Source: Sandarakinorhabdus limnophila DSM 17366
Lineage (GTDB): Bacteria; Pseudomonadota; Alphaproteobacteria; Sphingomonadales; Sphingomonadaceae
Assembly: GCF_000420765.1 (NCBI RefSeq)
Contig: NZ_ATVO01000010.1
Span: 62,001 to 126,000 of the forward strand
Reading direction: 5' to 3'
DNA: 64,000 nt
Below the pieces are notes generated by a model. The model ran no database searches. It worked only from the letters and a program-made list of their open reading frames with translations, and had not been told where the DNA came from. Every line of letters starts with the position of its first letter. The stretch's first letter is position 1. A program made the translations under genes and the position numbers. Positions 16,573 to 25,665 of this stretch are shown in pieces.

Positions 16573-17790
16573 CTAGGGCAACAGCTCGAACGTAAGTCCG
16601 GCATGCGCCTGCAGCCGTTCGATCAGCCTATCCCCAATAATCGTCGCTGGCGTCCAGAAGCCACCCGCCACCTCGGCAGGCACGTCTTTGGCAAGGCAAG
16701 CGGCGGCTTGGGACAACATCTTGGCAGTTGATCCGTAGCCGGGATCGCGGTCCCCTGTGACCCGGCACCCTATCGTGTCGCCCTTTGCGGTCGACCCGAG
16801 GAAAACAAGATCAAAGCCGCCCTCCAATTGCGCCTGTTCGCTGGGTCCTTCACCCGGCTTTGGCAGTACCATGGTCTGAAGCAGCCAACGCACAGGCGGC
16901 ACAGCCAAACCGACCATAAGGGCATTCACGCCCCAAGTTGCCGTTCGGGCCATCCGCTTGCCTTTCGCGCCCTGACCCGTCACCACCGCTTCCTCGTACT
17001 GGAATGCAGCACCATAGCTTTTGTTGCTCAAGGCGTTGGACCGATGCACCACCCGCGTGTTGATGCCCGCCATGACGAAGGGGGCAACCCAGCCGCCGTA
17101 GACATCATCATAGGCGATCTTCACATCCGGCTGTGTGACCGAGAAGCCATGGCCAGGCGGGCAAAGGCTATAGGGGTCTTTCAGCTCGCGCCGCAGATCT
17201 GCGTCGCCAACCGCTTCCTTGACCATGTTGATCATGCTCGCGATCGTGCCGCCCGACGCGCCGCCCTTGATGCTGACAACACGCATGTTGATCCGATCGC
17301 AGGGTTGGCCGAACCGTTCCAACGCATGGCGTTGCAAGAAATGGACGCCCAGATCGGAGGGGATGCTGTCGAAACCGCAGCAATGCACGATCCGCGCGCC
17401 GCTGGCCTTTGCATCGGCCGCATGGCGTGACTGCATCTTGCGGATCCACTGCGGTTCGCCCGTGAGGTCGCAATAATGGGTGCCGGTCGTGGCGCACAAC
17501 TTCACCAGCAGGTCACCATAAAGCGCGTACGGCCCGACGGTGGACATCACGACCTTGGTGCGGGCACACATTTGCAGCAACGCGTTTTCGTCAGCCGCGT
17601 CGGCCACAATAAGCTCGACCCCCGACAGCCCGATTGTATCGCTGAGCTGCTGCAGCTTGCTGCGTGACCGCCCGGCGATTGCCCAAACGATCGATCCATC
17701 GGCGAACTGCTCGTGCATATAGCGCGTAATGATCTGGCCGACGAAGCTGGTGGCCCCGTATACGATGATGTCGAATTTGTTTTCGGCCAT
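16573..17790 (-). CDS. Saccharopine dehydrogenase-like / trans-acting enoyl reductase family oxidoreductase
   Basis: A 405-residue protein from ATG 17790 (CAGGG five bases upstream); the open frame reaches 17859. The N-terminal Rossmann fold has IIVYGATSFVGQIITRYM and AIAGRSRSKL. Conserved blocks VVMSTVGPYALYGDLLVKLC, THYCDLTGEPQW and IVHCCGFDSIPSDLGVHFLQ mark the saccharopine-dehydrogenase-like group, which includes mycobacterial trans-acting enoyl reductases, rather than the true lysine enzymes. Substrate is unknown. It sits alone between an IS stump and the tRNA fragment. Confidence 0.8.
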   Translation of the reverse strand: MAENKFDIIVYGATSFVGQIITRYMHEQFADGSIVWAIAGRSRSKLQQLSDTIGLSGVELIVADAADENALLQMCARTKVVMSTVGPYALYGDLLVKLCATTGTHYCDLTGEPQWIRKMQSRHAADAKASGARIVHCCGFDSIPSDLGVHFLQRHALERFGQPCDRINMRVVSIKGGASGGTIASMINMVKEAVGDADLRRELKDPYSLCPPGHGFSVTQPDVKIAYDDVYGGWVAPFVMAGINTRVVHRSNALSNKSYGAAFQYEEAVVTGQGAKGKRMARTATWGVNALMVGLAVPPVRWLLQTMVLPKPGEGPSEQAQLEGGFDLVFLGSTAKGDTIGCRVTGDRDPGYGSTAKMLSQAAACLAKDVPAEVAGGFWTPATIIGDRLIERLQAHAGLTFELLP

Positions 17791-18042
17791 TTTACCCTGC
17801 TGCGTCCGTGATTTTTTATAAGCGCCCAGCCTGAAAACGTGGCGCTGATTGGCGTGCACCCCTGATTGTTACCGTTCAGAAGCAGAACCCTTGGCATTGA
17901 TGGCTGATGGTTGATGTGATGGCAACAGGGCTGGGATGTGACCGCCCCGTTTCGCGTGCGGCCTCAAGATGTTGTCGTCATGCGTCCAGGCAGCCAGGAT
18001 CGATCTGCCGCCCCTGTAACCAACGCATGATCGAGCTTGAGG

Positions 18043-18080
18043 TCAGCGGATCCCAGGTTCGAACCTTGGTGCGTCCACCA
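18043..18080 (+). other. Orphan tRNA 3' half (probable attachment-site scar)
   Basis: Bases 18053-18069 fold as a perfect T-arm (CCAGG, loop TTCGAAC, CTTGG with one G-T pair). They are followed by an acceptor strand TGCGTCC, discriminator A and encoded CCA (18078-18080). The match to tRNA seems to start near 18043. There is no GGACGCA 5' acceptor strand or D-arm at the expected distance, so no tRNA can be made here. The sequence resembles the end of a tRNA-Lys(CTT), but identity is uncertain. Such 3' duplications are left where islands integrate into tRNA genes. The upstream 17791-18042 has no gene. Confidence 0.65.
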
Positions 18081-18100
18081 TTTCCATTGCCAATCCGACG

Positions 18101-19381
18101 TCACCCGGTGCGATCGCGCAAGGCGTACCAGAGCATGCCGAGCACGTGCAGCGGGCCGCGCAACAGCGCGCCGCCGGGGAAGCCCGAGGGGGCCACGGCA
18201 GCGAACGGGGTGAAGCGAGATTCGTCGCCCAGCGCGGCTTCGGCGAGCAGGGCGCCGCCCAGGGTGGAGAGCACCGCGCCCTGCCCGGAATAGCCGTGCG
18301 CCCATAGCACGGGGCCATCGCGGCCGATGTCGGGAAGGCGGCTGCGGGTGATGGAGACGAGGCCGCCCCAGGCGTGAGCGATGCCAACGCCGGCCAGCAT
18401 CGGGAAGCTGCGTTCCAGGAACGGCCGCACGAAAGCTGCCATGTCGGCCGGCGGACGCGGGCTATAACGTTCGCCGCCGCCGAACATCAGCCGGCCATCA
18501 GGGGTGCGGCGGAAATAATTGACGACAAAGCGGCTGTCGCTCACCGCCTGGTTGCCGGGGATCAGGCCGGCGCCGCCATCGGGCAGCACGTCAGTGGTGA
18601 CGATATAATTGGCCACCGGCATGATGCGGCTGTGCACACGGGCGTTGAGCGGCCCGAGTAGCGCATCGCCGGCGACGATGGCCTGGGCGGCGGTGACACG
18701 GCCCGCCGAAGTGTGCAGCACCACGCCCCCTGCCCGCCGCTCCAGCCGCGTTACCGCGCTGTGTTCATGCAGCTGCGCGCCGGCCACAGCCGCCGCACGG
18801 GCGAGGCCGAGCGTGTGATTCAGCGTGTGGAAATGGCCGCCGCCGGCATCGAGCAGCCCGCCGTGGCTGGGGCTGGCCACGGCCGCTTGTGCCGCCGGCG
18901 CATCCAGAACCGACAGGCCGTGATAGCCGAGCTTTGCCGCTGCGTCGGCCTCGTGGGCGAAATCATCGAGGTCGCTTGGGCGCACGGCGGTAGTGAGGTG
19001 GCCGGTGAGCTCCAGATCGCAAGCAATGCCGTGCCGCGCCACCAGATCGACCACCAGATCGCGGGCCGACAGGGCGAGGTGGAACAGCGCGCCGCCCTGC
19101 TCCGCGCCGAAACGCGCCACCAGATCGGCAGCGCCCAGCCGCAGGCCCGGAATGATCTGCCCGCCGTTGCGGCCCGATGCGCCGTGGCCGATGCGGCCCG
19201 CTTCCAGCAGCATGACGCTGGCGCCTTGCTGGGCCAGGTGCAGCGCCGCCGAAAGCCCGGTGGCACCGCCGCCGATGATGGCGACATCGGCTTGGCAATC
19301 GCTAGCCAGCGCAGCGTGGGCCGGCGCGGCGTGGGCCGTCGCGGCATACCAACTCTGGTCGAAGGCGAGGCTGTCGTTCAC
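18101..19381 (-). CDS. puuB: Gamma-glutamylputrescine oxidase-like FAD oxidoreductase
   Basis: A 426-residue DAO-family flavoenzyme. The FAD-binding dinucleotide fold is VAIIGGGATGLSAALHLAQQ (about 33-52), followed by LLEAGRIGHGASGRNGGQI, typical of PuuB/OrdL. The C-terminal FAD-binding segment is WAHGYSGQGAVLSTLGG. By family and position it oxidises gamma-glutamylputrescine to the aldehyde. It is the last gene of the polyamine operon, and its start overlaps the end of the puuA-like gene by 4 bases. No damage seen. Confidence 0.88.
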   Translation of the reverse strand: MNDSLAFDQSWYAATAHAAPAHAALASDCQADVAIIGGGATGLSAALHLAQQGASVMLLEAGRIGHGASGRNGGQIIPGLRLGAADLVARFGAEQGGALFHLALSARDLVVDLVARHGIACDLELTGHLTTAVRPSDLDDFAHEADAAAKLGYHGLSVLDAPAAQAAVASPSHGGLLDAGGGHFHTLNHTLGLARAAAVAGAQLHEHSAVTRLERRAGGVVLHTSAGRVTAAQAIVAGDALLGPLNARVHSRIMPVANYIVTTDVLPDGGAGLIPGNQAVSDSRFVVNYFRRTPDGRLMFGGGERYSPRPPADMAAFVRPFLERSFPMLAGVGIAHAWGGLVSITRSRLPDIGRDGPVLWAHGYSGQGAVLSTLGGALLAEAALGDESRFTPFAAVAPSGFPGGALLRGPLHVLGMLWYALRDRTG

Positions 19382-20724
19382 ACCTTGAGCAGCAAATGGT
19401 CACGTTCCCAACTGCTGATCACGCCCTGGAAGGCCTCCAGCTCCGCGGCCTTGATGGAGGTGAAGCTGCGGAAGAAATAGTCACCCAGCAGCGCCCGCAC
19501 CGGATCACAATCGTTGAAGCGTTCCAGCGCTTCTTCCAGGCTGCGCGGCAGGGTGCGTTCGAAATTATAGGCGTTGCCCGAGGTTTTGGGCGACGGTTCC
19601 AGTTCCTCGGTCATGCCCAGATAGCCGGCAACCAGCGTGGCGGCCATGGCCAGATAGGGGTTGGCATCGGCGCCGGGCAGGCGGTTTTCAACGCGGCGGT
19701 TGTGGCGATCGGTGATCGGCACGCGCAGGCCGCAGCTGCGGTTGTCGCTGCCCCATTGCACGTTGATCGGCGCGCCATGATCCGGCCGCATACGGCGGAA
19801 ACTGTTGACATTCGGCGCGAACATCGGCGCCAGCGCCGGCAGATAGCCCTGCAGCCCGCCAACGAAATGGCGGAACAGCGGCGCATCGCTGCCATTGGCG
19901 TTGGCAAACAGATTATGGCCATCAGTCACATCCACCACCGATGTGTGCAGGTGCATGGCGCTGCCCGGCTGATGTTCCATCGGCTTGGCCATGAAGGTGG
20001 CATAAACGCCGTGTTTCAGTGCCACCTGCCGCACGATGCGTTTGAACAGCATCACCTGATCGGCCACCCGCACCGGATCGCCGTGCACGAAGTTGATCTC
20101 CAGCTGGGCAGTGCCGGCTTCGTGGATCATCGTGTCGAGGTTCAGCTCGGCGGCCTCGGCATATTCGTAGATCGCCTCGATCAGGTCTTCATGCTCGGTG
20201 ATGGCTTCCAGGCCATAAGGCTGCGACGAGGTTTCGGCGCGGCCCGAACGGCCCGCCGGTGGGGTGAGCGGGATATCGGGATCGGGATTGGGCGCAGTGA
20301 GATAGAATTCCAGTTCCGGCGCCATCAACGGCTTCCAGCCGCGTTCTTCACACAAGGCCACCACCCGTTTCAGCAGATGCCGCGGCGAGGAGGCCCACGG
20401 CGTGCCATCGGCGTGATGCGCATCGGCGAAAACATAGGCGGTGGGTGTCTTGAAGCCCGGCGCCACGCACAGCGTCGTGGGATCAAGGCGCAACACCATG
20501 TCGGGATCGGTAAACGCCTCCACATGTTCATCGACATCGGCATATTCGCCGGTGATCGTCAGCGAGAAGATCGACGATGGCAGGCGCAGCGCGTTGTTGC
20601 GGGAAAACTGCACCAGCTTGGCGGCCGGGAACACCTTGCCACGCAGCACGCCGTTCATGTCGGGCACCAGGCATTCCACTTCGGAAATGCCGTTGTCGCG
20701 AACCCAGTCACCAATATCGGCCAT
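19378..20724 (-). CDS. puuA: Gamma-glutamylputrescine synthetase-like (glutamine synthetase family)
   Basis: A 448-residue type I glutamine-synthetase-fold protein; AGAGGA precedes the ATG. The N-terminal beta-grasp has VECLVPDMNGVLRGKVFPAA. The catalytic blocks are APELEFYLT, TAQLEINFVHGDPV, GSAMHLHTSV (ATP/metal loop) and ENRLPGADANPYLAMAATLV. In the puu pathway such enzymes ligate glutamate to putrescine. It starts 10 bases after the aminotransferase stop and overlaps puuB. A second GS-like gene opens the same operon (26731-28095). Confidence 0.87.
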   Translation of the reverse strand: MADIGDWVRDNGISEVECLVPDMNGVLRGKVFPAAKLVQFSRNNALRLPSSIFSLTITGEYADVDEHVEAFTDPDMVLRLDPTTLCVAPGFKTPTAYVFADAHHADGTPWASSPRHLLKRVVALCEERGWKPLMAPELEFYLTAPNPDPDIPLTPPAGRSGRAETSSQPYGLEAITEHEDLIEAIYEYAEAAELNLDTMIHEAGTAQLEINFVHGDPVRVADQVMLFKRIVRQVALKHGVYATFMAKPMEHQPGSAMHLHTSVVDVTDGHNLFANANGSDAPLFRHFVGGLQGYLPALAPMFAPNVNSFRRMRPDHGAPINVQWGSDNRSCGLRVPITDRHNRRVENRLPGADANPYLAMAATLVAGYLGMTEELEPSPKTSGNAYNFERTLPRSLEEALERFNDCDPVRALLGDYFFRSFTSIKAAELEAFQGVISSWERDHLLLKV

Positions 20725-20734
20725 GTCCGTTCCT

Positions 20735-22108
20735 CTACAGTGCGCGCAACACCGGTTCAGCCTCGTCCAGCGCGGCGGCGATGATGCCGATCATCCGATC
20801 GATCTCGGCATGGGTGATGATCAGCGGCGGGCTCATCACGATCGAATCCTTCACGCCGCGCACCATCAAGCCCTTGGCGATACAGATATCCCGTACCACG
20901 ATTCCGGCCTTGCCGCCCCCGCCAAAACGCCGATTGGTGCCGGGTTCCGCGACGATTTCCACCGCACCGATCAGGCCCAGGCTGCGCGCTTCGCCCACCA
21001 GCGGATGCTTGGACAGTTCGGCCAGCCGCTGCGCCAAATAAGGCCCGGTGTCTTCCCGGGTGCGGCGGACGAGATCCTCGCGCTCGATGATCTCCAGGTT
21101 CTTCAGTGCCACCGCTGCGGCCGTCGGGTGGCCCGAATACGTGTAGCCGTGGACGAAATCATCCGGGTTGGACTTGATCGCCGCCACGATGAAATCGGCG
21201 ACACCCACCGCCGAAATCGGGAGATAACCGGACGAAAGCCCCTTCGCCATCGTCACCAGATCGGGCGTGATGCCATAATGCTGATGCCCAAACCATTGGC
21301 CGAGCCGGCCGAACCCGCAGATCACCTCGTCACAGCAGAGCAAGATGCCATATTTGCGGCAGATGGCTTCAACGCGCGGCCAGTAGCCGGCGGGCGGGAT
21401 GATGACACCGCCGGCGCCCTGCACCGGTTCGCCAATGAAGGCCGCGACATTCTCCGGCCCGGCGGCGAGGATGGCATCTTCCACCGCCTTCGCGGCGCGG
21501 GCGGCGAACGCGTCCTCGCTCTCATCAAAACCGTCTGCGAACTTGTAGGGCTGCATCACGTGCACGAAGCCGGGCAACAGCGGGCCACCTTGCGCGTGCA
21601 TCGGCGCCATGCCGCCCAGGCTCATGCCGGCGATGGTGGAGCCGTGATAGCCGTTGACGCGGCTGATGATCACCTGTCGCTGCGGCTCGCCCTTCACCTG
21701 CCAATAATGCCGCGCGGTGCGGATCAGCGTATCGATCGCCTCGCTGCCGGATGAATTGAAGAAGATGTGGGAAAAATGGCCGCCCAGCAGCCCTGACAGT
21801 TTCGCCGCCAGTTCCACCGTCGGCGGCGCCACCGTCTTGAAGAAGCTGTTGTAATAGGGCAGCTCAAGCATTTGATTATAGGCGGCTTCGGCCAGTTCGG
21901 TGCGGCCATAGCCAACATTCACGCACCACAGCCCGGCCATGCCATCGAGCAGGCGCACGCCGTCACCGTCGATGATGGTGCAGCCTTCACCGCGCACGAT
22001 GATGCGGCTGCCGCCCATATCCTCCACCGCCTGCCAATCCTGTTGCGGCGGCAGGTGATGGGCGACATCCAGCCGCTTGAGTTCGGCGATGTCGTAATTG
22101 CGGGTCAT
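20735..22108 (-). CDS. spuC: Class III aminotransferase (putrescine/polyamine aminotransferase)
   Basis: A 457-residue fold-type I PLP enzyme. Conserved parts are GMAGLWCVNVGYGRTELAEA (about 55-74), IFFNSSGSEAIDTLIRTARH, YHGSTIAGMSLGG, LLCCDEVICGFGR (PLP Asp) and TMAKGLSSGYLPISAV with the Schiff-base Lys. The SpuC/omega-aminotransferase pattern and location suggest that it transaminates putrescine or a related amine, with pyruvate as a usual acceptor. Its start overlaps the puuD-like stop by 4 bases. Having both a SpuC-type and a PuuA/B/D-type route in one operon suggests two parallel ways to handle polyamines. Confidence 0.88.
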   Translation of the reverse strand: MTRNYDIAELKRLDVAHHLPPQQDWQAVEDMGGSRIIVRGEGCTIIDGDGVRLLDGMAGLWCVNVGYGRTELAEAAYNQMLELPYYNSFFKTVAPPTVELAAKLSGLLGGHFSHIFFNSSGSEAIDTLIRTARHYWQVKGEPQRQVIISRVNGYHGSTIAGMSLGGMAPMHAQGGPLLPGFVHVMQPYKFADGFDESEDAFAARAAKAVEDAILAAGPENVAAFIGEPVQGAGGVIIPPAGYWPRVEAICRKYGILLCCDEVICGFGRLGQWFGHQHYGITPDLVTMAKGLSSGYLPISAVGVADFIVAAIKSNPDDFVHGYTYSGHPTAAAVALKNLEIIEREDLVRRTREDTGPYLAQRLAELSKHPLVGEARSLGLIGAVEIVAEPGTNRRFGGGGKAGIVVRDICIAKGLMVRGVKDSIVMSPPLIITHAEIDRMIGIIAAALDEAEPVLRAL

Positions 22109-22839
22109 GGCATCGTCTCCGGGTGCTGGCCGCGCAGGGCGCGCCCAAGAATATGAAAGAAGGTGGCGGCATCAGCATCGCTGTCGGCCGTCCATTCCGG
22201 GTGCCATTGCACAGCCAGTACGGGGGCAGCGCCGATGCGGGCGGACACCGCCTCCACCATGCCGTCGGACGCCACAGCTTCGACAGCGAGGCCGTCACCC
22301 AGCCGGGCAATGCCCTGGTAGTGGACGCTGTTGACATGCAGCGCCATCCGCCCGTGCGCGCGCGCCAGCAAGCCGCCGGGGGTGAGCGCTACATCATGGC
22401 GATGATCGAACATCTCCACGAAACCGACCTCGTCGGGCGCGTGGTGATCCCGCAACTCGCGGGACAGCGTACCGCCCAGCGCGACGTTGATTTCCTGCAG
22501 CCCGCGGCAGATGCCGAACAGCGGCTTGCCCCGCGCCAGCACGGCCTGCACCAGCGCCGCCATCATCGCATCGCGGCCGGGGTCGAACGGCGGATCGCCC
22601 CCATGCGCCTCGCCATAAAGCATGGGCTGCACGTTCGACGGGCTGCCGGTGAGCAGCACGCCGTCCAGCCGGTCGATCACCTCTTCCGCCGTCATCAGAT
22701 CGGGCATCGCTGGCACCAGCAGCGCGGCACAATCGGCATGGCGCATGGCCGCCGTCACATAACGGCTCATCACCGCCTGCGCTGGCTCCACGCCCACTTG
22801 CCGCGTGCAGCAGATGATGCCCAAAACCGGCCGGCTCAT
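22105..22839 (-). CDS. puuD: Gamma-glutamyl-GABA hydrolase (class I glutamine amidotransferase fold)
   Basis: A 244-residue peptidase C26 protein. The nucleophile Cys is in PLFGICRGLQEINVALGG, and the His-Glu of the triad is in VQWHPEW. DGVLLTGSPSNVQPMLYGE is the PuuD-type oxyanion strand region. It would release GABA from gamma-glutamyl-GABA, completing the pathway begun by PuuA and PuuB. It overlaps the ATPase gene and the aminotransferase gene by 4 bases on each side. Confidence 0.9.
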   Translation of the reverse strand: MSRPVLGIICCTRQVGVEPAQAVMSRYVTAAMRHADCAALLVPAMPDLMTAEEVIDRLDGVLLTGSPSNVQPMLYGEAHGGDPPFDPGRDAMMAALVQAVLARGKPLFGICRGLQEINVALGGTLSRELRDHHAPDEVGFVEMFDHRHDVALTPGGLLARAHGRMALHVNSVHYQGIARLGDGLAVEAVASDGMVEAVSARIGAAPVLAVQWHPEWTADSDADAATFFHILGRALRGQHPETMP

Positions 22840-23957
22840 GACAGCAGCACCGCGGGCGAACAGGCATGCCAGGCCAGCCAGACCTGTTCGCCCAGCGCGA
22901 AATCTTCCTGATCCCAGCGCGTCAGGTTGGAACGCAGCGCCTTCAGTTTCTGGCCATCAGGCAGCTTCACTTCATACAGGCTCTCGCTGCCGAGATAGGC
23001 GACGTGGGTGATGGTGCCGGCCACGGCGTTTCGACCGGCGGGTGCGTCGCCCAGAGCCGGCGGCGCTGGCGTGGCCTTGTGCAGCTCGATCTTTTCCGGG
23101 CGCAGCGCCAGCCACAAAGTGGTGCCGGCCGCACCGGTCACGCCGTGATCAAGGAATATCGGCTGTGCGATGCCCGCCACCGCCACTTCGGCGTGATCGG
23201 GCTCGTCCACCACAAGTCGCCCTTCCAGCATGTTCACCGAACCGATGAAATCGGCGACAAAGCGGCTGGCGGGGAACTCATACAGGTCAGACGGGCTGGC
23301 CACCTGCTGCAACAGGCCACGGTTCATCACGGCGCAGCGATCGGCCAGCGCCAGCGCCTCGTCCTGATCATGTGTCACCATCACGAAGGTGATGCCCACC
23401 TGCGCCTGCAACTGGCACAATTCGGTGCGCATCGCCTCGCGCAGTTTCGCATCCAGCGCCGACAATGGCTCATCCAGCAGCAGCACGCGCGGCCGTTTCA
23501 CCAATGCCCGCGCCAGCGCCACCCGCTGCCGCTGCCCGCCCGACAATTGATCGGGCCGGCGGCTGCCCAGCCCGTCAAGCTTGACCAGCGCCAGCGCCTC
23601 TTCCACGCGCATCGTGCGCTCGCCGCTGGGCACGCCATCCACCTTCAGGCCATAACCCACATTGTCGGCCACGCTCATATGCGGGAACACGGCGTAATTC
23701 TGGAACACCATGTTGACCGGGCGCTTGTTGGGCCCAACCTGCGTCACATCCTGACCGTCGATCAGGATGCGGCCTTCCGATGGCACTTCGAACCCGGCCA
23801 GCATGCGCAGCAAGGTGGTCTTGCCGCAGCCCGATGGGCCCAGCAGCGCGAAAAACTCGCCCTCCCGCACCTCCAGGTCGACAGCGTCCACCGCCACCAC
23901 TTTGCCGTACCGCTTGGTGACGCCTTCGAAGCGGATGATGGGCGATCCCTTGGTCAT
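22836..23957 (-). CDS. potG: Spermidine/putrescine ABC transporter ATP-binding protein
   Basis: A 373-residue protein. ATG 23957 overlaps the stop of the downstream-strand permease gene (ATGA), which fixes the start against a longer frame. Walker A is GPSGCGKTT, the signature is LSGGQRQRVALARAL and Walker B is VLLLDEPLSALD. The Q-loop is NMVFQNYAVFPHMSV, and a TOBE regulatory domain occupies the last 110 residues (LRPEKIELHK). PotA and PotG are hard to separate by eye; the potF-type neighbours favour a putrescine system. Confidence 0.9.
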   Translation of the reverse strand: MTKGSPIIRFEGVTKRYGKVVAVDAVDLEVREGEFFALLGPSGCGKTTLLRMLAGFEVPSEGRILIDGQDVTQVGPNKRPVNMVFQNYAVFPHMSVADNVGYGLKVDGVPSGERTMRVEEALALVKLDGLGSRRPDQLSGGQRQRVALARALVKRPRVLLLDEPLSALDAKLREAMRTELCQLQAQVGITFVMVTHDQDEALALADRCAVMNRGLLQQVASPSDLYEFPASRFVADFIGSVNMLEGRLVVDEPDHAEVAVAGIAQPIFLDHGVTGAAGTTLWLALRPEKIELHKATPAPPALGDAPAGRNAVAGTITHVAYLGSESLYEVKLPDGQKLKALRSNLTRWDQEDFALGEQVWLAWHACSPAVLLS

Positions 23958-24778
23958 GCGGCCTGCTTGGCGATATCCGCCCCCTGCAACCACAAGGCCA
24001 GCGCAGTGAGGCCAGCGGTGAGCAGGATGAGCAGGGTGGAGGCGGCATTGACCGCCGGGGTGACCGAGAAACGCACCATCGAATAAACCTTGATCGGGAA
24101 GGTGATCGTGTCCGGCCCGGAGGTGAAGAAGGTGATGACGAAATCATCGAGGCTGAGGGTGAAGGCCAGCAGCGCGCCCGCCACCAGCCCCGGCACCATG
24201 TGCGGCACCATGATATCGCGGAAGATCAGCCATTCGCCGGCGCCCAAATCGCGGGCGGCTTCGGCCAGGGCGCCATCGAAACTGGCCAGCCGCGCCCGCA
24301 CCACCAGCGCCACGAAACTGAACGAAAACGTGGCATGCGCGATGATGATGGCGCCGAGGTTCAACGGCCACGGCAGTTCGGTGGGCCATGGCACGATGGC
24401 GGTGAAGAACACCAGGAAGGCCACGCCCAGGCAGATTTCCGGCACCACGATCGGCAGGCCCAACAGCGCCTCCAGCGGGGCCTTGCCGGCAAAGCGAAAG
24501 CGCCACAGCAGCAGGGCGGCCAGTGTGCCGAGGATCAGGCTGATCAGGGTGGAGCTAGCTGCAATCACCAGCGAATTGCCGAACGCCGCCACCAGTTCGC
24601 CATCGTCGAACAATTCGGCATACCAGCGCAGCGAGAAGCCGCGCCAAACGGTGATGCGCCGGCTGTCGTTGAAGGAAAACACCACCAGCGCCAGCAGCGG
24701 CAGATAGAGAAACGCGCCGACCATCGCCAGCCACAGCCGCAGCGGCCAACGCGCCAGATAATCAAGCGGGCCCTTCAT
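23954..24778 (-). CDS. potI: Putrescine ABC transporter permease PotI
   Basis: A 274-residue inner-membrane permease from ATG 24778, overlapping the potH stop by 4 bases. The first TM is LWLAMVGAFLYLPLLALVVF, followed by FNDSRRITVWRGFSLRWYAE, a PotI/PotC hallmark. The EAA loop is EAARDLGAGEWLIFRDIMVP, which couples to the ATPase. About six TM segments are visible. It pairs with PotH to form the translocation pore. Confidence 0.9.
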   Translation of the reverse strand: MKGPLDYLARWPLRLWLAMVGAFLYLPLLALVVFSFNDSRRITVWRGFSLRWYAELFDDGELVAAFGNSLVIAASSTLISLILGTLAALLLWRFRFAGKAPLEALLGLPIVVPEICLGVAFLVFFTAIVPWPTELPWPLNLGAIIIAHATFSFSFVALVVRARLASFDGALAEAARDLGAGEWLIFRDIMVPHMVPGLVAGALLAFTLSLDDFVITFFTSGPDTITFPIKVYSMVRFSVTPAVNAASTLLILLTAGLTALALWLQGADIAKQAA

Positions 24779-25665
24779 CGCGCAGCCTCGCGTTCGGCGC
24801 TGCGGCGGCTGATGATCGCCTGCACCATCAGCGCCGCAAAGGTGAGATACATCAGCAGGAACGACAGCGCCGCGCCGAACGGCCAATCATTGGCGGAACG
24901 GAACTGGCGCTCGATCACGTTGGCGATCATCTGGCTGTTGGTGCCGCCGAGCAGATCGGGGGTGAGATAGGCGCCCAGCGCCGGAATGAAGGTGATGATG
25001 ATGCCCGAAACGATGCCGGGCAGCGCCAGCGGCACCACCACCCGCCACAGCGTGGCGAGATGGCCGGCGCCCAGATCCAGGCTGGCCTCGATCAACGAGC
25101 GATCCAGCCGATCCAGCGCGGCATAAAGCGGCAGCACCATGAACGGCAGGTGGACATAGACAAGGCCGATGACCACGGCGAAATTGTTGTTGATCAGCGG
25201 CAACGGCTCGAACGGCGGCAGACCCGGCACGATGCCCCACAGGGCACCAAGCCCGCTGTTGATCAGTCCTTCGGTGCGAAGGATGGCCATCAGCGCATAG
25301 GTGCGGATCAAGAGGTTCGTCCAGAACGGCAACATGATCGCCACCAGCAGCAACAGCTTGGCGCGCCGGCTGGCAAAGGTGATGGCCAGCGCAACCGGCA
25401 GGCCCAGGATGAAACACAGCACGGTGGTGAGCGCGGCAAAGCCCATGGATTTCAGCAATATCGCCAGATACAGCGGCTTCAGCGCGCGGGCGTAATTGCC
25501 CCAACTGCCGGTGATGGCGATATCAACCAGCGTGCGGTTCTCGCCGAAACTATACGTCCAGATCACCGCCAGCGGCGCCAGGAACAGCGCGAACAGCCAC
25601 ACCACCGGCGGCACACCCACGGCGGCAAACACGCCAGGCGCCTGGGAAGGCCGTTGCAACATCAT
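24775..25665 (-). CDS. potH: Putrescine ABC transporter permease PotH
   Basis: A 296-residue permease starting MM (25665 or 25662), overlapping the potF stop. TM1 is VVWLFALFLAPLAVIWTYSF. MLPFWTNLLIRTYALMAILR is the PotH/PotB signature. The EAA loop is EASLDLGAGHLATLWRVVVP. It forms a heterodimer with PotI in the family. Confidence 0.9.
   Translation of the reverse strand: MMLQRPSQAPGVFAAVGVPPVVWLFALFLAPLAVIWTYSFGENRTLVDIAITGSWGNYARALKPLYLAILLKSMGFAALTTVLCFILGLPVALAITFASRRAKLLLLVAIMLPFWTNLLIRTYALMAILRTEGLINSGLGALWGIVPGLPPFEPLPLINNNFAVVIGLVYVHLPFMVLPLYAALDRLDRSLIEASLDLGAGHLATLWRVVVPLALPGIVSGIIITFIPALGAYLTPDLLGGTNSQMIANVIERQFRSANDWPFGAALSFLLMYLTFAALMVQAIISRRSAEREAAR

Noticed and set aside
17981-18080. 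A complete tRNA gene ending at 18080.
   Set aside because: No 5' acceptor strand (GGACGCA or wobble equivalent), D-arm or good anticodon arm at the right distance; only the 3' half is present.
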